A stretch of 64,000 nucleotides of DNA from Sphaerolaimus hirsutus (taxonomy: Eukaryota > Nematoda > Chromadorea > Monhysterida > Sphaerolaimidae), in NCBI GenBank assembly GCA_964036195.1, contig OZ038457.1, forward strand, positions 10,629,147-10,693,146. The letters run 5' to 3'. Made by a program: the position numbers and the translations under genes. The notes beneath the pieces were generated by a model that saw nothing but the letters and a program-made list of their open reading frames with translations, did not search any database and was not told where the DNA came from. Position 1 is the first letter of the stretch; each line of letters begins with the position of its first letter. Positions 1 through 11,060 of the stretch are shown here, piece after piece.

Positions 1-146
1 GAGGGTGACCTGACGGAGACAGGATCGCCACAGAGCCACGCTAGTCAAAGGGCTGTTTTTTGGGCATTCGCGGAGGTCCCTCGCTCCACTGGGTAAGAGT
101 GGACTCATACCTCGGAAGTGCAAAAGTAGGGGTATCAGTGTACAAA

Positions 147-180
147 GGGCTGTAGCTGACAGAGGGCTGTAGCTGACAGA
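147..180 (+). repeat. 17-bp tandem duplication
   Basis: The unit GGGCTGTAGCTGACAGA occurs twice head to tail (147-163 and 164-180) in the retroelement leader. Confidence 0.9.
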
Positions 181-312
181 GAGTGGATGTGAAAACCAAG
201 TATTAGGATACTTGGTAGCGTGTAGGGGCTTTGCGGAGCTCCCATCAAATATACACGCTGTGCCTGCTCGGTACCATCAGATCAGACAGCATAAAAGTGC
301 CAGAAATTCTGC

Positions 313-794
313 ATTGCACAGGCGCAATTGCAGAGCAGTGTACAGAAACACTGCCCAGAATCAGAAAGTGCACCAGAGTGCACAGAAACGTGTCACAGGT
401 GACACGGCAAGCGCAGCACTGCGCACAGCGGCACAGGAGCCGCTCAGGAAAGCAAGTGGCTGGCGTGGTCACAAGGCACACAGGCGTGCCAGAAAGAGCG
501 CCAGAGCGCTCAGAAAGAGTGTGTACGGACCCCCTTTGGGCGCACACTGCTGGGCAAATAAATTATTTATTGTCCAGGTGGATTTGACCGGTGTGTTGAA
601 GTCAACGCGTGTAAACAATCACGTCAGGGGCTTTAGGAACACACCTGGTGCCAGTGCAGTAAAGGTCAACGCGTGAGAACACGTCAGGGGCCTGAAGGAC
701 TGCATTGGTATTGTGCGTGGCACAACAAATCCGTGGTGCACAGAGCACTGCACAGAAAGACGCAGAGAAGCGTCACAAGCGTCACAGGAGACGC
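313..794 (+). other. array of short hairpins sharing one loop motif
   Basis: Perfect stems with a common loop, read directly: 313-328 (5 bp, loop ACAGGC), 336-353 (6 bp, loop ACAGAA), 368-383 (6 bp, loop CAGA), 389-406 (7 bp, loop CAGG), 427-444 (6 bp, loop ACAGGA), 475-490 (5 bp, loop ACAGGC), 496-511 (6 bp, loop CAGA), 759-774 (5 bp, loop AGAGAA) and 779-794 (5 bp, loop ACAGGA). Stem sequences are unrelated while loops and CAGAAA-like spacers are constant. This is the pattern expected of RNA structures selected for the loop, for example for Gag binding or packaging. The function is inferred. Confidence 0.75.
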
Positions 795-810
795 ACTATA
801 AAGAGAAACA

Positions 811-3800
811 GTGAAGGAAAATTCATCAGCAAAAATGGTTTCACCAACGGGTCACATCAGAAAGACCCTGGGGCCGGCAAAGCACAGGGTGGATAACAGA
901 TTGGCAAGAGAATATGCCAAATATGATCAAGAGTTATTTGCGGGAGCAACAAAGGAAGAAAAGAGAACAGAAATGAGAAGAGTGATTGCATCTGTCAAAC
1001 AGGAGGGTGCAAAATTGGACAGTGCAATGACGGCTGTGAAAACTCAATTTGACGCATGGAGGGATGTCGTCAAGGACATTGAAGAACCCGACCAGATGGA
1101 ACAAGAACAGAAGATGTACCAAGACTCATATGAGGAATATGCAAACATGTCAGACTTGGTGACACAGAAAATTGCAGCCATGAACGTGTACATCGAAGAG
1201 TTACAAGACATGATCCAGCAACTGAGCGGAAGTACCATGTATGAAGTTAACACAGCATTCATACAGCAGATGGCTGCACAAATGGCTCTGACAGCTCAGG
1301 GAGCTGCTCCGGGGGCCAGTTCAACCAATGCAACCACAGCAAAAAGCGTCAAATTACAGAAACTGGAAGTGGAACAGTTTACTGGGGAAATTGTCAAATT
1401 TCGATCATGGTGGCAAATGTTCGAATCCCACATCCACAATCGGACAGATTTGGAGGACATTTCCAAGTTCTCATACTTGAGGAGCTTGCTGAAAGGCTCA
1501 GCATTTGGCATGATCAGTGGATTGAGTGTGACAGCAGAGAATTATGCACCCGCAATTGCAATGCTCAAAAAGAGATATGACCAGCCAGTTGTGGTCAGAA
1601 ACACGCTGATGAGTAATATCATGAAGCTGCGACAGGCCAGGAATACCTGTCAGGATATGAGAATTTTGTTTGATGCAATTGAAAGGATGCTCCAGCAGTT
1701 GGAGTCACTAGGTGAATCAGTGGAACATCCAATGCTGTTGAGCCAGCTGCAACAGAAAGTGCCACCCGAGGTTCTCAGAGAAATCCAGAAGGAACAGGGA
1801 ACTGAGGAAGCCTTGACGGTGGAAAATTTCAGAAAGCTGTTTGGCAAGCAGCTAGCGCTCAGTGAGGCTGTACAGCACGCACAGCAAACTGAGGCACCAG
1901 TTCAGCAATCGCGCCAAGGGTTTGGGAATAATCCCCGCGCACAGCAATTCAATAATCGGTTTCAAGGTAATGGGAACCGATTCAGAGGGCCAGAGAACCC
2001 AAGGACCAGCACAGGGAGCATGTCTGTGATCCAGAATGGACAGAGTGCACCACAGGCTGGATTCATGAATCCTGGGAGGCCGTGTGTGTTCTGCAATGAC
2101 ACACAGCAATTACACTTTAATGATAAGTGTCCAAAGTTCAAAACTGCCAGAGAAAGGAGAGTGATTTTGTCAAAGGCAGAGCGATGCCTGAGATGCCTGC
2201 AGAAAGGGCATTACATGAATCAATGTCAATTTACGAGAAGTTGCTTCTATTGCAAGTCTAATAGGCACCACACTGCAGTGTGCCCAGAGAAATTTGGTGA
2301 TAATGGCAATGGAAACGCTGGACGGCAAATTCCAGCATTCAAAGCGAATGGTCAACAGAATGGCCAGCAATCAGCAAACAATGGCAGAAAGTCTGTGCCG
2401 ACGGCCGGTCGACCAGCACAGAGCCAACAGAGAAAGGCTACAGTGAATTGCGTCACTGTGGAAGAAGCTGGACCAGAAATGGTAGAGACAGAAACCATAT
2501 CCAGCACAGTGGTTACAGAACCGAATACAAAGCAACAAAATACGTCAGTGAACCTGTCAGTAAACAGGAATATGTCAATGTTGATGACAGCCAGAACCGT
2601 GATTGAGGCTTCAGAAATGGATACAGAGATGGAGCCTGAACAGCCACCACTACAGATTCAAGCGTTCCTGGACACAGGATCCCAGGGAACGTACATGTCA
2701 GAGAAAGTGGCCAAGAAACTCAATTTGAAAAGTACAGGTGAACACCACATCCAGGTGTACACATTCGGAAATGAAAAGCCGCACTATAAAGTAGTACAGC
2801 AAGTGGAATTCAGAATGCGGCTCAGAAATGGCCAGAAAGTTGATATGGTGGCTGATGTGGTCCCGACGTTGACCACAGAACAAGTCAAAGTGCCTGTGTC
2901 AGAACAGGACGAAAAGTATCTGCAGAAGTACTTCCCGGATGAGAGTTACTTTGCAGACAGAATTCCCAAAGGAAAAGGGACAGAGTGCAAGTTCAAGCCA
3001 GACATTATAGTAGGCTTGAATTATTTCTGGGACTTGATGTCCAGAAACACCAGCACCACCAGACTTCCGTCAGGATTGTATGTCATTCCATCAGAATTGG
3101 GATTGCTGATGGGAGGTGGGCAGCTGACGAGCAACAGAAATCAATGGACCACGGATGGTGCATATCCGGTGGTGGTCAACACAATTGTGCATCAAATTCA
3201 GAGAGAAAAGTGGTACGAGGAAGCACCGCTGTCAATTGCTCCTGTACGAAATGTCAAAGACATGGATAGACTGGATACCATTGGCATAATGGACCAGCCA
3301 GACCTCGTCGAGGATGATGAGGCCATAAAGCAATTCAATGAGAGTGTACAGAGAAACCCAGATGGACGGTACTCTGTTAAGTTCATGTACAAGCCAAATT
3401 TGCATGAACTTCCAGACAACAAAGCAATGGCGTTCAAGAGGTTCAGGTACCTCACCAACAGGCTCAAGAGAGACCCAGAATTACTGGAGAAAATTCAGGC
3501 AATCATGAAAGCGCAAGAGGAGCAAGGAGTGATTGAAAAAGTTCAAGAGGATATTATGGATGGCAGAAAGTTCCATATTTTGCCTCATCAACCAGTGATA
3601 ACGCCAGAGAAAACTACCACAAAGGTCAGAGAGGTATATGACGCCTCAGCAAAACCGCCAGGCATGCCAAGCTTGAATGAGTGCATGTATCGCGGTCCAG
3701 TGATACTACCACAGCTGGTAGGGATGCTGATGCGATTCCGGTTGCATGGAATCGCCCTGGTCGCAGACATAGAGAAAGCGTTTCTGCAAATTAGTCTGCA

Positions 3801-6800
3801 GGACAGTGACAGAGATGTGACAAGATTTCTGTGGTACAAGGATCCCACGAAACCATCTATGGAGGACAACATTCAGATTTACAGATTTGCCAGAGTGCCA
3901 TTTGGAATAATCTGCAGCCCAGCGCTGCTAGCGCTGACAGTCAGATACCACCTGAATCAAGCTGGCACAGAGAATGCAAAATTGATCGATGAAAATCTGT
4001 ATGTGGATAATTTGATCCTCAGTGTGGATACAGAGCAGAAAGCAATCGAATTGTACCAGGAATCCAAAGTGCTGTTCACAGAGGCACAGATGAATCTGAG
4101 AGAATGGAACAGCAACAATAAGAGTTTTACTTGGCAATTGGCAGAGTCAGATGTGGCCAAGGAAATTGTCACAACAGTCCTAGGAATGAAATGGGACACA
4201 GAGAGCGACCAGATGTGGCTGAAAACGCCAAAGACAGTTCAGCAATCACAATTATCAGAAACTGACCAGAAAATCAATCTTCCCACGAAAAGGACAGTTG
4301 CAAAGGTGACTGCAGGATGTTTTGATCCAATGGGACTCGTCAGTCCTGTCCTACTGCCAGCAAAGAGATTTTTGCAAACGTTATGGCATTCAGGACCAAG
4401 TGCCAAAGAATGGGACACACCCCTGTCTGAGGAACAGACAGCAATTTGGCAGCAATTAGAGACAGAATTGCTCAAAGTTGGACAGATCAAGTTCAATAGA
4501 AATTTGAGTTATCAGAGTGGTGCAGATGCACAACTGCACATTTTCGTCGATGCCTCAGCAATGGCATACAGCGCAGCGGCATACATATGCCAGAAAACAG
4601 AAAATGACAGCGGCACGTCAAGCCTGCTGTACTCCAGATTGAGACTCGCTCCAAAGAAACCAGAAGTGACAATTCCACGGCTGGAATTGTTAGCAATGTT
4701 GATCGGCAGCAGAATGTCAAAATTTATTCACAAAGAGCTCAAGGACGTCAAATTCAGTCAAACAGTTGTATGGTCAGATTCAACCTGTTGTCTGAAGTGG
4801 CTAACAACAGCGAAGCCACTGGCATGTTTTGTCAAGAACAGATTGGATGAAATCAGGAAAATTCAGAGTGAGATAGAGAACATGCACATCAGACACATCA
4901 CAGGACTGGAGAACCCAGCTGACATGGCCACAAGAGGCATGAATATGTCAGAGTTGGAAGGCAGTAACCTGTGGTGGAAGGGGCCAGAATGGCTAATGAC
5001 TGGAGAGTGGCCAGAGCCAAAAGTGGAGCCAGTCACGCCAGAAGTAATGGCAGAAATCAAGAAAGAAGAGCTCAAGTTCCCAAAAGCCAGTCCAATTTAC
5101 CTGGGCGCCACACAGCAAGTGGTCAGTGACCCAGATGCCAGCAATGTGCAAGCTGACGAAAGCAAGCAAAGCAATCCATTGGGAATTGAGATTCAGAGAT
5201 TCTCGTCACTGACAAAGTTACTGGATTCCACAGTATACGTGATGAGATTTATGCGACAGATGAAAAAAAAGCGCAGCAGAAGTGGCAGTCGGAGTGGACT
5301 GTCAGAAATCATGGAAAGTATCTGTGGTACAATGAAACCACAGGGAATTATCAGCATTGAAGAGAGAGAGATTGCGTTGAAATATTGGATCAAAGTGACG
5401 CAACAGAATCATTACAAAGGAGTGGCAGAGATTCTGGCAACAGGCCACAGCAGAGGCAGCCAGAATAGCAAGAAAACAGCTGCAGACCAGCAGTTGATCA
5501 AATGGCTCAATGTGCAAATGCATCAGGATGGAATCCTGAAGTGCCATGGCAGAATGGAGCATACAGACCCACAGGAGGTCACAGTGCCACTCATACTGTT
5601 GCCAGCAATGGCTACAGTGACTCAACTGATCGTCAGAGACCAGCATGAGAAATTGATGCACGCAGGAGTGCAACATACATTGGCAGCGATCAGACAAAAG
5701 TACTGGATTACACAGGGCAGACGGGTGATCTACAATGTGACGAGAACCTGCCCAACCTGTAAGAAATTGGGAGCGAAGCCGTACCAGCTTCCACCAATGC
5801 CAGATTTGCCAGAAACCAGAGTTCAGAGAGCCAGACCGTTCCAGTACACGGGTTTGGATTATTTGGGACCAGTTTGGTACAAAGTGGACAAAGATCACAG
5901 GAAAATGTGGATTTGTTTGTTCACATGCATGGTAACACGTGCAGTTCACCTGGAAAGTGTGCTAGACATGACAGCACAAGAATTCCTGAACGCAGTCAGG
6001 AGATTCATCGCCAGGCGTGGAAAGCCTGAAGCAGTTATTTCAGACAATGCGACGCAATTCAAATTGACAGAGAAAGTGCTCAACACAAGCAATGACAAGG
6101 CCATCAATACTGGAAAGGAATGGTCAGAAATGGTCAAAAATGGAGCCGTACAGACATACTGCTCGCAACAACAAATCCAATGGAACATGACGACTCCCAT
6201 GGCACCGTGGCAGGGAGGAGTCTATGAAAGAATGGTGGGCATCACCAAGAAACATTTCAAAGCAGCTGTAGGGCACAGAATGTTAACCCTGCAAGAATTG
6301 TTGACACTTCTGCCAGAAGTCGAGGCAGTGATCAACAGCAGGCCAATCTCTTACATCTATGGTGATGTAAAGAGCCTCAGAGTGCTGACGCCAAAAGACT
6401 TCCTGACAGGGGAAGGTCAGATTGGAGCACCACAGTTTGATGCAGACAAAGATGGAGAATTTGTGCCCAGAATGGATAACGCAGCGAAACTGCAGAAATA
6501 TTGGGAGACAACCCAGCAAACTTTGGATAAGTTCTGGGACTTATGGCATCAAGAGTATATCCCGAGCTTGAGGGAAAGGACTCAGGTGACGCACAAACAT
6601 GGCAGATTGACAGCGACTCAAGAACCCAAAGTGAATGAAGTTGTGCTGATTTATGAAGAGAACATGCCCAGAGGTGCATGGAGGATGGGTCGCATCGAGC
6701 AGTTAGAGCCCAGCAAAGATGGACAGATTCGCTCAGCAAAAGTCAGAACTGCCAACAGAAATGTGGTCAGCAGACCACTCAATCAATTGTATCCGCTGGA

Positions 6801-9537
6801 AATCAATTCAAAGACAATGGATATCCCAGAGACAGCAGTGACAGTCAAAGTGGATTTACTGGACCCAGCAATTGTCCAGAAACATGTCAGAAATCAGAGC
6901 TCGAACAGAGACTCTGTATCAAACCCTACTCAGAGGAACTCAGTGTCAGATAGAGTCCTGAGGAGTGCAACAGGGAAAACCACAGCAACCACCAGCAGTC
7001 TAGTGATTGGAATGCTGTGCATGGTGTTGATGTTGACAGGCATGTCAGAGTCAGCAACGCTGAGAGAAGCCGGCAAAGCTTACAGCGAAGTATTTTCCAG
7101 AACATACATTCTAGAAACCTCGACAGTAAGGCCACCATCATTGGCAGCGCATCATGGATTGCCGCCTTTGCCTTCAGAATGGCCGCCAAAGTCTGTCAGA
7201 GAGATGCAGACTTATGAGAGATTCAAAGACGCAATCAAGGATCATCCTGTGGAACAGGTGATCAGTTCACAAAGCCAGAAGTATCAGATTTGCACCAGTG
7301 GAAGGCATGGACATGCGCTTACAGTTCCTGAAGAAGTGCAGTGCCATATCCCACCAAGGAATTTTGTCAAGGCAATGAAAGTTACACTTTACGCACAGAG
7401 ACAGATTCCACAGAAAGAGAAAGCATACAGATGCTACATCAGAATCAAAGAAATCATCACACACACCAGTTTCTGGGGAGCGAAAGGCATTACAGGCAAT
7501 TTTGAGAAATACCAGCAAGTTGGCGTGGTAGCCTGTAACTATGCAAGAATTCACAAGATGTTCAGAGGAACACCTTTGGTAGAAATGGAACCCAGAGTGT
7601 GGACAACCAATCAAACCTTGAATGTGGAATATTCATGGTGTTGTCATGACAAAGAAAATGTTGTCAGTAACTTCTACATGGAAGAAGGAACCGTGGCTTC
7701 ACTTGATGGAAAGACTGTAATCAGCGACTTGCAAGATTTCAGCCAGTGCAGAGCCATGATGGGACATTGCAGAGACCACAATTATGGAATCACAGTGTGG
7801 GATACGGAGAATTTCAAGCATCAATGTGCATATGAGAGAATTGGCAGATTCAAATCAGAGATATCTGGCCAGACAATTATTGTATCAAAATTGCAAGCAG
7901 CATACTCCCACAGCAACAAGACAAAGAGGCCAATTGGCTCAGAATGTGTTCCAGGAGACACATACTACACCGATCAAGGAGGTGTATTCATCCAGTTTGA
8001 CAGAAGAGAAGATGTGCCTGTGGAATGGGCAATGCCAGGAAAGATAGTGGAGGCGAGAGAGTCAACAATCAGTGGAACATTGTATGCCAGATTGGACGAC
8101 AGAAACTCCAAGTTTCAGTTCCTGCAACATGTGGTCAGAGAGATGACTCAGGCACAATTTGCGATTGTATGGCATCAGTTATGTCAACTTCGCAAGAACC
8201 AGCTGGACATGTTGACTCAGCTTTTCCGCATCGATCCAACACTGGGGATTCGAGCCATGCTGGGAAGACAGGATGTTCATGCAGAATGGGCTGGAGAAGC
8301 AATTATGTTTTGGGAATGCAAGGAAGTGCAGCCATACATAATTTATCAAACGGGAAAAGTGGGAGAGACATGTTACAAATACACACCAATGAGGTTGGAC
8401 AAAGATGGGCCCTTGTGGTTCAAGAGCCCAGGCAGCAGAGACTTGGTAGAGAAATCACCAGAAGAGGACTGCAGCCACACCACACCGCACCTGTACAGAA
8501 ATGAACATGGACAGTGGAAGTCCGCACATGGAATGGTGCATGTCACAGAGACTCCAATTGAAATGACATGGAAAGGACAATGGCAGGCCTTCACGTTTGA
8601 TGCGCCTCACCTGTTCACCAACATTGTCAACAGAGCGACCAATTTCATGGATGTCAGAGGCCAGATTCAGAGACTACAGAATTTGGAGCATGTGCAGAAC
8701 CAGTTGATCGATTACACAGCAGATATGTCATTGGATCCCAGAGTGATCAGAAATTCAATAGAAGGCATTGGAGCTGGAATTGGACAGACAGCAGCAGGAA
8801 TCGGCAAGGCATATGGTCACTATATATCTGGAGTATCAAAAGGGTACACTAACTTTATGGGAGGAATGTTGAAAGGACCCTTTCAAGTGATCATCAACAC
8901 AATCGCAATGCTGCTGGGAATCACAATCCTGATAGCTGGAATCGTAGCTGCAGGATACCTGTGGTACAATTGGAGAATTGCCACAGGGAAACCAGTGATT
9001 CCACCATGCGTATACACATGCATATGGAAATGCATAGTGTGTCCATTCAAGTGCATATGGCTATGCTTCAGAGCCGTCAGATACACTATCAAGAAGTCAA
9101 CTCAAAAAGAGACCAATTACCCACAGAGAAAAGTACGCAAAACAGAGTTGAGACCAGCAATCAAGAGGAGAGCCAGATCCAACTCAACACAGTCCGTCAG
9201 ATTTGCCAGGAGAGCAGAAACAGAGGACAGAATGGCAAAGTCACTATCAGCATACGTTCAGCCAGATGAAAGTTCAGCTGATGAGGGACAAGTCAGAGCC
9301 AGGAACAGAGACAGTGTTCACATGCCCGATATCCGCAAATTCACCTCACGCGAACGCGCAGGAAGCGACACGGGCAACTACCTGCTTCATCATCAGGCTA
9401 GGTCGGCGTTGGCATCGCCAGCAACCGGACCTGCAACTTCACGCACGCCCACGACTTCGCGCACGACCACGTTCACCACCGAGGCGACTGTGGAAACGCC
9501 ACTCATCACTTTGGCGCCCACCACCACCAGCATGTGA
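811..9537 (+). CDS. BEL/Pao retrotransposon gag-pol-env polyprotein
   Basis: One open frame of 2908 codons with no frameshift or stop. Order, with approximate residues: gag with a DUF1759-like region (180-350) and CCHC knuckles (about 459-472 and just after); A17-type aspartic protease (DTG near 621); reverse transcriptase with YVDN at 1064-1067 instead of YVDD; RNase H (about 1245-1400); integrase with an HHCC finger and D, D, E residues near 1683, 1743 and 1804; a DUF5641-like tail. An env-like segment follows in the same frame: a hydrophobic signal near 2060-2085, a Cys-rich ectodomain, one membrane helix near 2690-2725 and a basic cytoplasmic tail. The order protease-RT-RNaseH-integrase and the A17 type place it in BEL/Pao. 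The env origin is uncertain; capture of a chuvirus-like glycoprotein is known for arthropod BEL elements but was not tested here. The start at 811 is the first Met before gag. The intact frame suggests a young copy. Confidence 0.93.
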   Translation: MKENSSAKMVSPTGHIRKTLGPAKHRVDNRLAREYAKYDQELFAGATKEEKRTEMRRVIASVKQEGAKLDSAMTAVKTQFDAWRDVVKDIEEPDQMEQEQKMYQDSYEEYANMSDLVTQKIAAMNVYIEELQDMIQQLSGSTMYEVNTAFIQQMAAQMALTAQGAAPGASSTNATTAKSVKLQKLEVEQFTGEIVKFRSWWQMFESHIHNRTDLEDISKFSYLRSLLKGSAFGMISGLSVTAENYAPAIAMLKKRYDQPVVVRNTLMSNIMKLRQARNTCQDMRILFDAIERMLQQLESLGESVEHPMLLSQLQQKVPPEVLREIQKEQGTEEALTVENFRKLFGKQLALSEAVQHAQQTEAPVQQSRQGFGNNPRAQQFNNRFQGNGNRFRGPENPRTSTGSMSVIQNGQSAPQAGFMNPGRPCVFCNDTQQLHFNDKCPKFKTARERRVILSKAERCLRCLQKGHYMNQCQFTRSCFYCKSNRHHTAVCPEKFGDNGNGNAGRQIPAFKANGQQNGQQSANNGRKSVPTAGRPAQSQQRKATVNCVTVEEAGPEMVETETISSTVVTEPNTKQQNTSVNLSVNRNMSMLMTARTVIEASEMDTEMEPEQPPLQIQAFLDTGSQGTYMSEKVAKKLNLKSTGEHHIQVYTFGNEKPHYKVVQQVEFRMRLRNGQKVDMVADVVPTLTTEQVKVPVSEQDEKYLQKYFPDESYFADRIPKGKGTECKFKPDIIVGLNYFWDLMSRNTSTTRLPSGLYVIPSELGLLMGGGQLTSNRNQWTTDGAYPVVVNTIVHQIQREKWYEEAPLSIAPVRNVKDMDRLDTIGIMDQPDLVEDDEAIKQFNESVQRNPDGRYSVKFMYKPNLHELPDNKAMAFKRFRYLTNRLKRDPELLEKIQAIMKAQEEQGVIEKVQEDIMDGRKFHILPHQPVITPEKTTTKVREVYDASAKPPGMPSLNECMYRGPVILPQLVGMLMRFRLHGIALVADIEKAFLQISLQDSDRDVTRFLWYKDPTKPSMEDNIQIYRFARVPFGIICSPALLALTVRYHLNQAGTENAKLIDENLYVDNLILSVDTEQKAIELYQESKVLFTEAQMNLREWNSNNKSFTWQLAESDVAKEIVTTVLGMKWDTESDQMWLKTPKTVQQSQLSETDQKINLPTKRTVAKVTAGCFDPMGLVSPVLLPAKRFLQTLWHSGPSAKEWDTPLSEEQTAIWQQLETELLKVGQIKFNRNLSYQSGADAQLHIFVDASAMAYSAAAYICQKTENDSGTSSLLYSRLRLAPKKPEVTIPRLELLAMLIGSRMSKFIHKELKDVKFSQTVVWSDSTCCLKWLTTAKPLACFVKNRLDEIRKIQSEIENMHIRHITGLENPADMATRGMNMSELEGSNLWWKGPEWLMTGEWPEPKVEPVTPEVMAEIKKEELKFPKASPIYLGATQQVVSDPDASNVQADESKQSNPLGIEIQRFSSLTKLLDSTVYVMRFMRQMKKKRSRSGSRSGLSEIMESICGTMKPQGIISIEEREIALKYWIKVTQQNHYKGVAEILATGHSRGSQNSKKTAADQQLIKWLNVQMHQDGILKCHGRMEHTDPQEVTVPLILLPAMATVTQLIVRDQHEKLMHAGVQHTLAAIRQKYWITQGRRVIYNVTRTCPTCKKLGAKPYQLPPMPDLPETRVQRARPFQYTGLDYLGPVWYKVDKDHRKMWICLFTCMVTRAVHLESVLDMTAQEFLNAVRRFIARRGKPEAVISDNATQFKLTEKVLNTSNDKAINTGKEWSEMVKNGAVQTYCSQQQIQWNMTTPMAPWQGGVYERMVGITKKHFKAAVGHRMLTLQELLTLLPEVEAVINSRPISYIYGDVKSLRVLTPKDFLTGEGQIGAPQFDADKDGEFVPRMDNAAKLQKYWETTQQTLDKFWDLWHQEYIPSLRERTQVTHKHGRLTATQEPKVNEVVLIYEENMPRGAWRMGRIEQLEPSKDGQIRSAKVRTANRNVVSRPLNQLYPLEINSKTMDIPETAVTVKVDLLDPAIVQKHVRNQSSNRDSVSNPTQRNSVSDRVLRSATGKTTATTSSLVIGMLCMVLMLTGMSESATLREAGKAYSEVFSRTYILETSTVRPPSLAAHHGLPPLPSEWPPKSVREMQTYERFKDAIKDHPVEQVISSQSQKYQICTSGRHGHALTVPEEVQCHIPPRNFVKAMKVTLYAQRQIPQKEKAYRCYIRIKEIITHTSFWGAKGITGNFEKYQQVGVVACNYARIHKMFRGTPLVEMEPRVWTTNQTLNVEYSWCCHDKENVVSNFYMEEGTVASLDGKTVISDLQDFSQCRAMMGHCRDHNYGITVWDTENFKHQCAYERIGRFKSEISGQTIIVSKLQAAYSHSNKTKRPIGSECVPGDTYYTDQGGVFIQFDRREDVPVEWAMPGKIVEARESTISGTLYARLDDRNSKFQFLQHVVREMTQAQFAIVWHQLCQLRKNQLDMLTQLFRIDPTLGIRAMLGRQDVHAEWAGEAIMFWECKEVQPYIIYQTGKVGETCYKYTPMRLDKDGPLWFKSPGSRDLVEKSPEEDCSHTTPHLYRNEHGQWKSAHGMVHVTETPIEMTWKGQWQAFTFDAPHLFTNIVNRATNFMDVRGQIQRLQNLEHVQNQLIDYTADMSLDPRVIRNSIEGIGAGIGQTAAGIGKAYGHYISGVSKGYTNFMGGMLKGPFQVIINTIAMLLGITILIAGIVAAGYLWYNWRIATGKPVIPPCVYTCIWKCIVCPFKCIWLCFRAVRYTIKKSTQKETNYPQRKVRKTELRPAIKRRARSNSTQSVRFARRAETEDRMAKSLSAYVQPDESSADEGQVRARNRDSVHMPDIRKFTSRERAGSDTGNYLLHHQARSALASPATGPATSRTPTTSRTTTFTTEATVETPLITLAPTTTSM

Positions 9538-11060
9538 CGTTGCTGCAACAACGAGGTGCAGCAACTCTTCCGCCCGGAGTGTGCTGACCGTGGCAAAATG
9601 GATGGATAAAGAAATACAGAGAATTGATAATTAGGCTCATATTCGCACATTTACTTATTTGCACTATTTTACTTTTCATGCACTATATTTATTTACCACG
9701 CAAATATCAAAATATATTTCCTGCACTATATTATTTATCCATGGAGAATATTTAATTAGGAAAGTGTTTTATGAGTAATCAATATGTTTATGTGAAATAT
9801 TTAGGTTAAAAGTTCAAATAAGTTGTTATTAGGTGTATTAATATAAAATTAGGCTCATTCAACTCGCCGTAATTTTCTGATCATGATTATATATACATTT
9901 GCATAGTTTACTTGCAGTTTACAAAAGTCAAATCTTGTAAATATTTACGTGCTGCGTAATTATCTAGGCCAGCGTCCTAATAGAGAAATAGTGCCCTGTA
10001 TGCAACTAGCATTTACTGAACGTGTTTTACGAAGCCCTTCGCGTAGGCATAACTGTTATAACCCTGCTCATAAGTTATATTATATTTACTTTGATATTAT
10101 GGTAAATACCCTGCTCAAATTATACCTAAGAATGTATTATAAACCCTGCTCAATTAATATACCCATTAACCTCGAATAAGTCCCAAGTTGCCAATTATAA
10201 AGTATACGATTTCAGGAAGTGATTACTATTATTGTATTGAATATACTTTGTTCTATTTACGTCATTAGGAACATTTGCACTACTACTTACAATTTCCAAA
10301 CCCTATTATATTAGTCCCAATGTGCGTCAATGTTTTCTGACAAATTGAACCAAATTAGTAAATCGGCCGAGTTTGCCGACTTCGCGCCTCTCAAGATTAA
10401 TAGTTTTTCTATTAGCCCAATTTGTACCTGGTATTTCTTTACCATAATTATTTGAATGTATGCACGCGTAAATAAGCCAACTGTTTCAACTAAATGTGTC
10501 TTATTATTGCATTTATGTCTTATTTGTGCATTTGAATGTAGGAATTTACTGTAGCTATGTTTTATACATTATTTTCCGTGTCTTAGCTACTTTGAAAGTT
10601 TTTATTTCAGTCTGCGGACCCCAAGCTACTGAACGAAAATAAGCTAGCGATAGAAACTTCGACTAGGAAGCTCGCTAGGCTTTGCGCTTTTGAAATACGC
10701 TGTATCTGATCGAAATAAAGTACCTGAAACAATCTTGAAACCCCTTTTCAACACGCAACCACGAAATAAACTCAACTTGGCTGTCGACAAGTGGACGTTC
10801 GGCTACAACGGGAAATCAACCACTCTAAAGGCCGTTTCTCAGTACGGTCTTGGAGTTGCCGGATTCGGTGGTAGAAGACGCTGACTTCGGTGGCTTCATC
10901 ACACTTAGTATGAGGGTGAAAGCGAGTGCGCAATATTCTTTATCGGCGGACATCATATCATTCGGAATCAGGCGGAATATCATTCATAATTCCCCCGACA
11001 TAATGCCCCAGATTATCACGCTGGTTACATCAGAGTGACCGCACAATACGCACGTAATTC
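9538..11060 (+). other. 3' region of the BEL/Pao element, probable 3' LTR
   Basis: AT-rich DNA after the polyprotein stop. A purine-rich run at about 9605-9630 could be the polypurine tract. AATAAA occurs near 10715 and 10757 and would suit the R region of a 3' LTR. The motif CCCTGCTCA occurs three times at about 10060-10150. Because the 5' LTR is not in the window, I could not confirm LTR identity or its borders. Confidence 0.4.

Larger units (their letters stand above)
1..810 (+). other. 5' leader of the BEL/Pao element
   Basis: Untranslated leader before the gag-pol-env frame. The window opens inside the element, so the 5' LTR is probably cut off at the left edge; I could not place the LTR end or the primer-binding site. 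The leader contains a 17-bp tandem duplication (147-180), a string of short hairpins (313-794) and a partial direct repeat, GTCAACGCGTG followed by ACGTCAGGGG, at 601-630 and again at 665-690. Several short upstream ATG frames exist here, but their composition follows the hairpin repeats rather than any protein. Confidence 0.6.

Noticed and set aside
10905..10925. Match GAGGGTGA between position 1 and 10912 as an LTR pair
   Set aside because: Only eight bases, and sequence diverges at once; too weak to set LTR borders.
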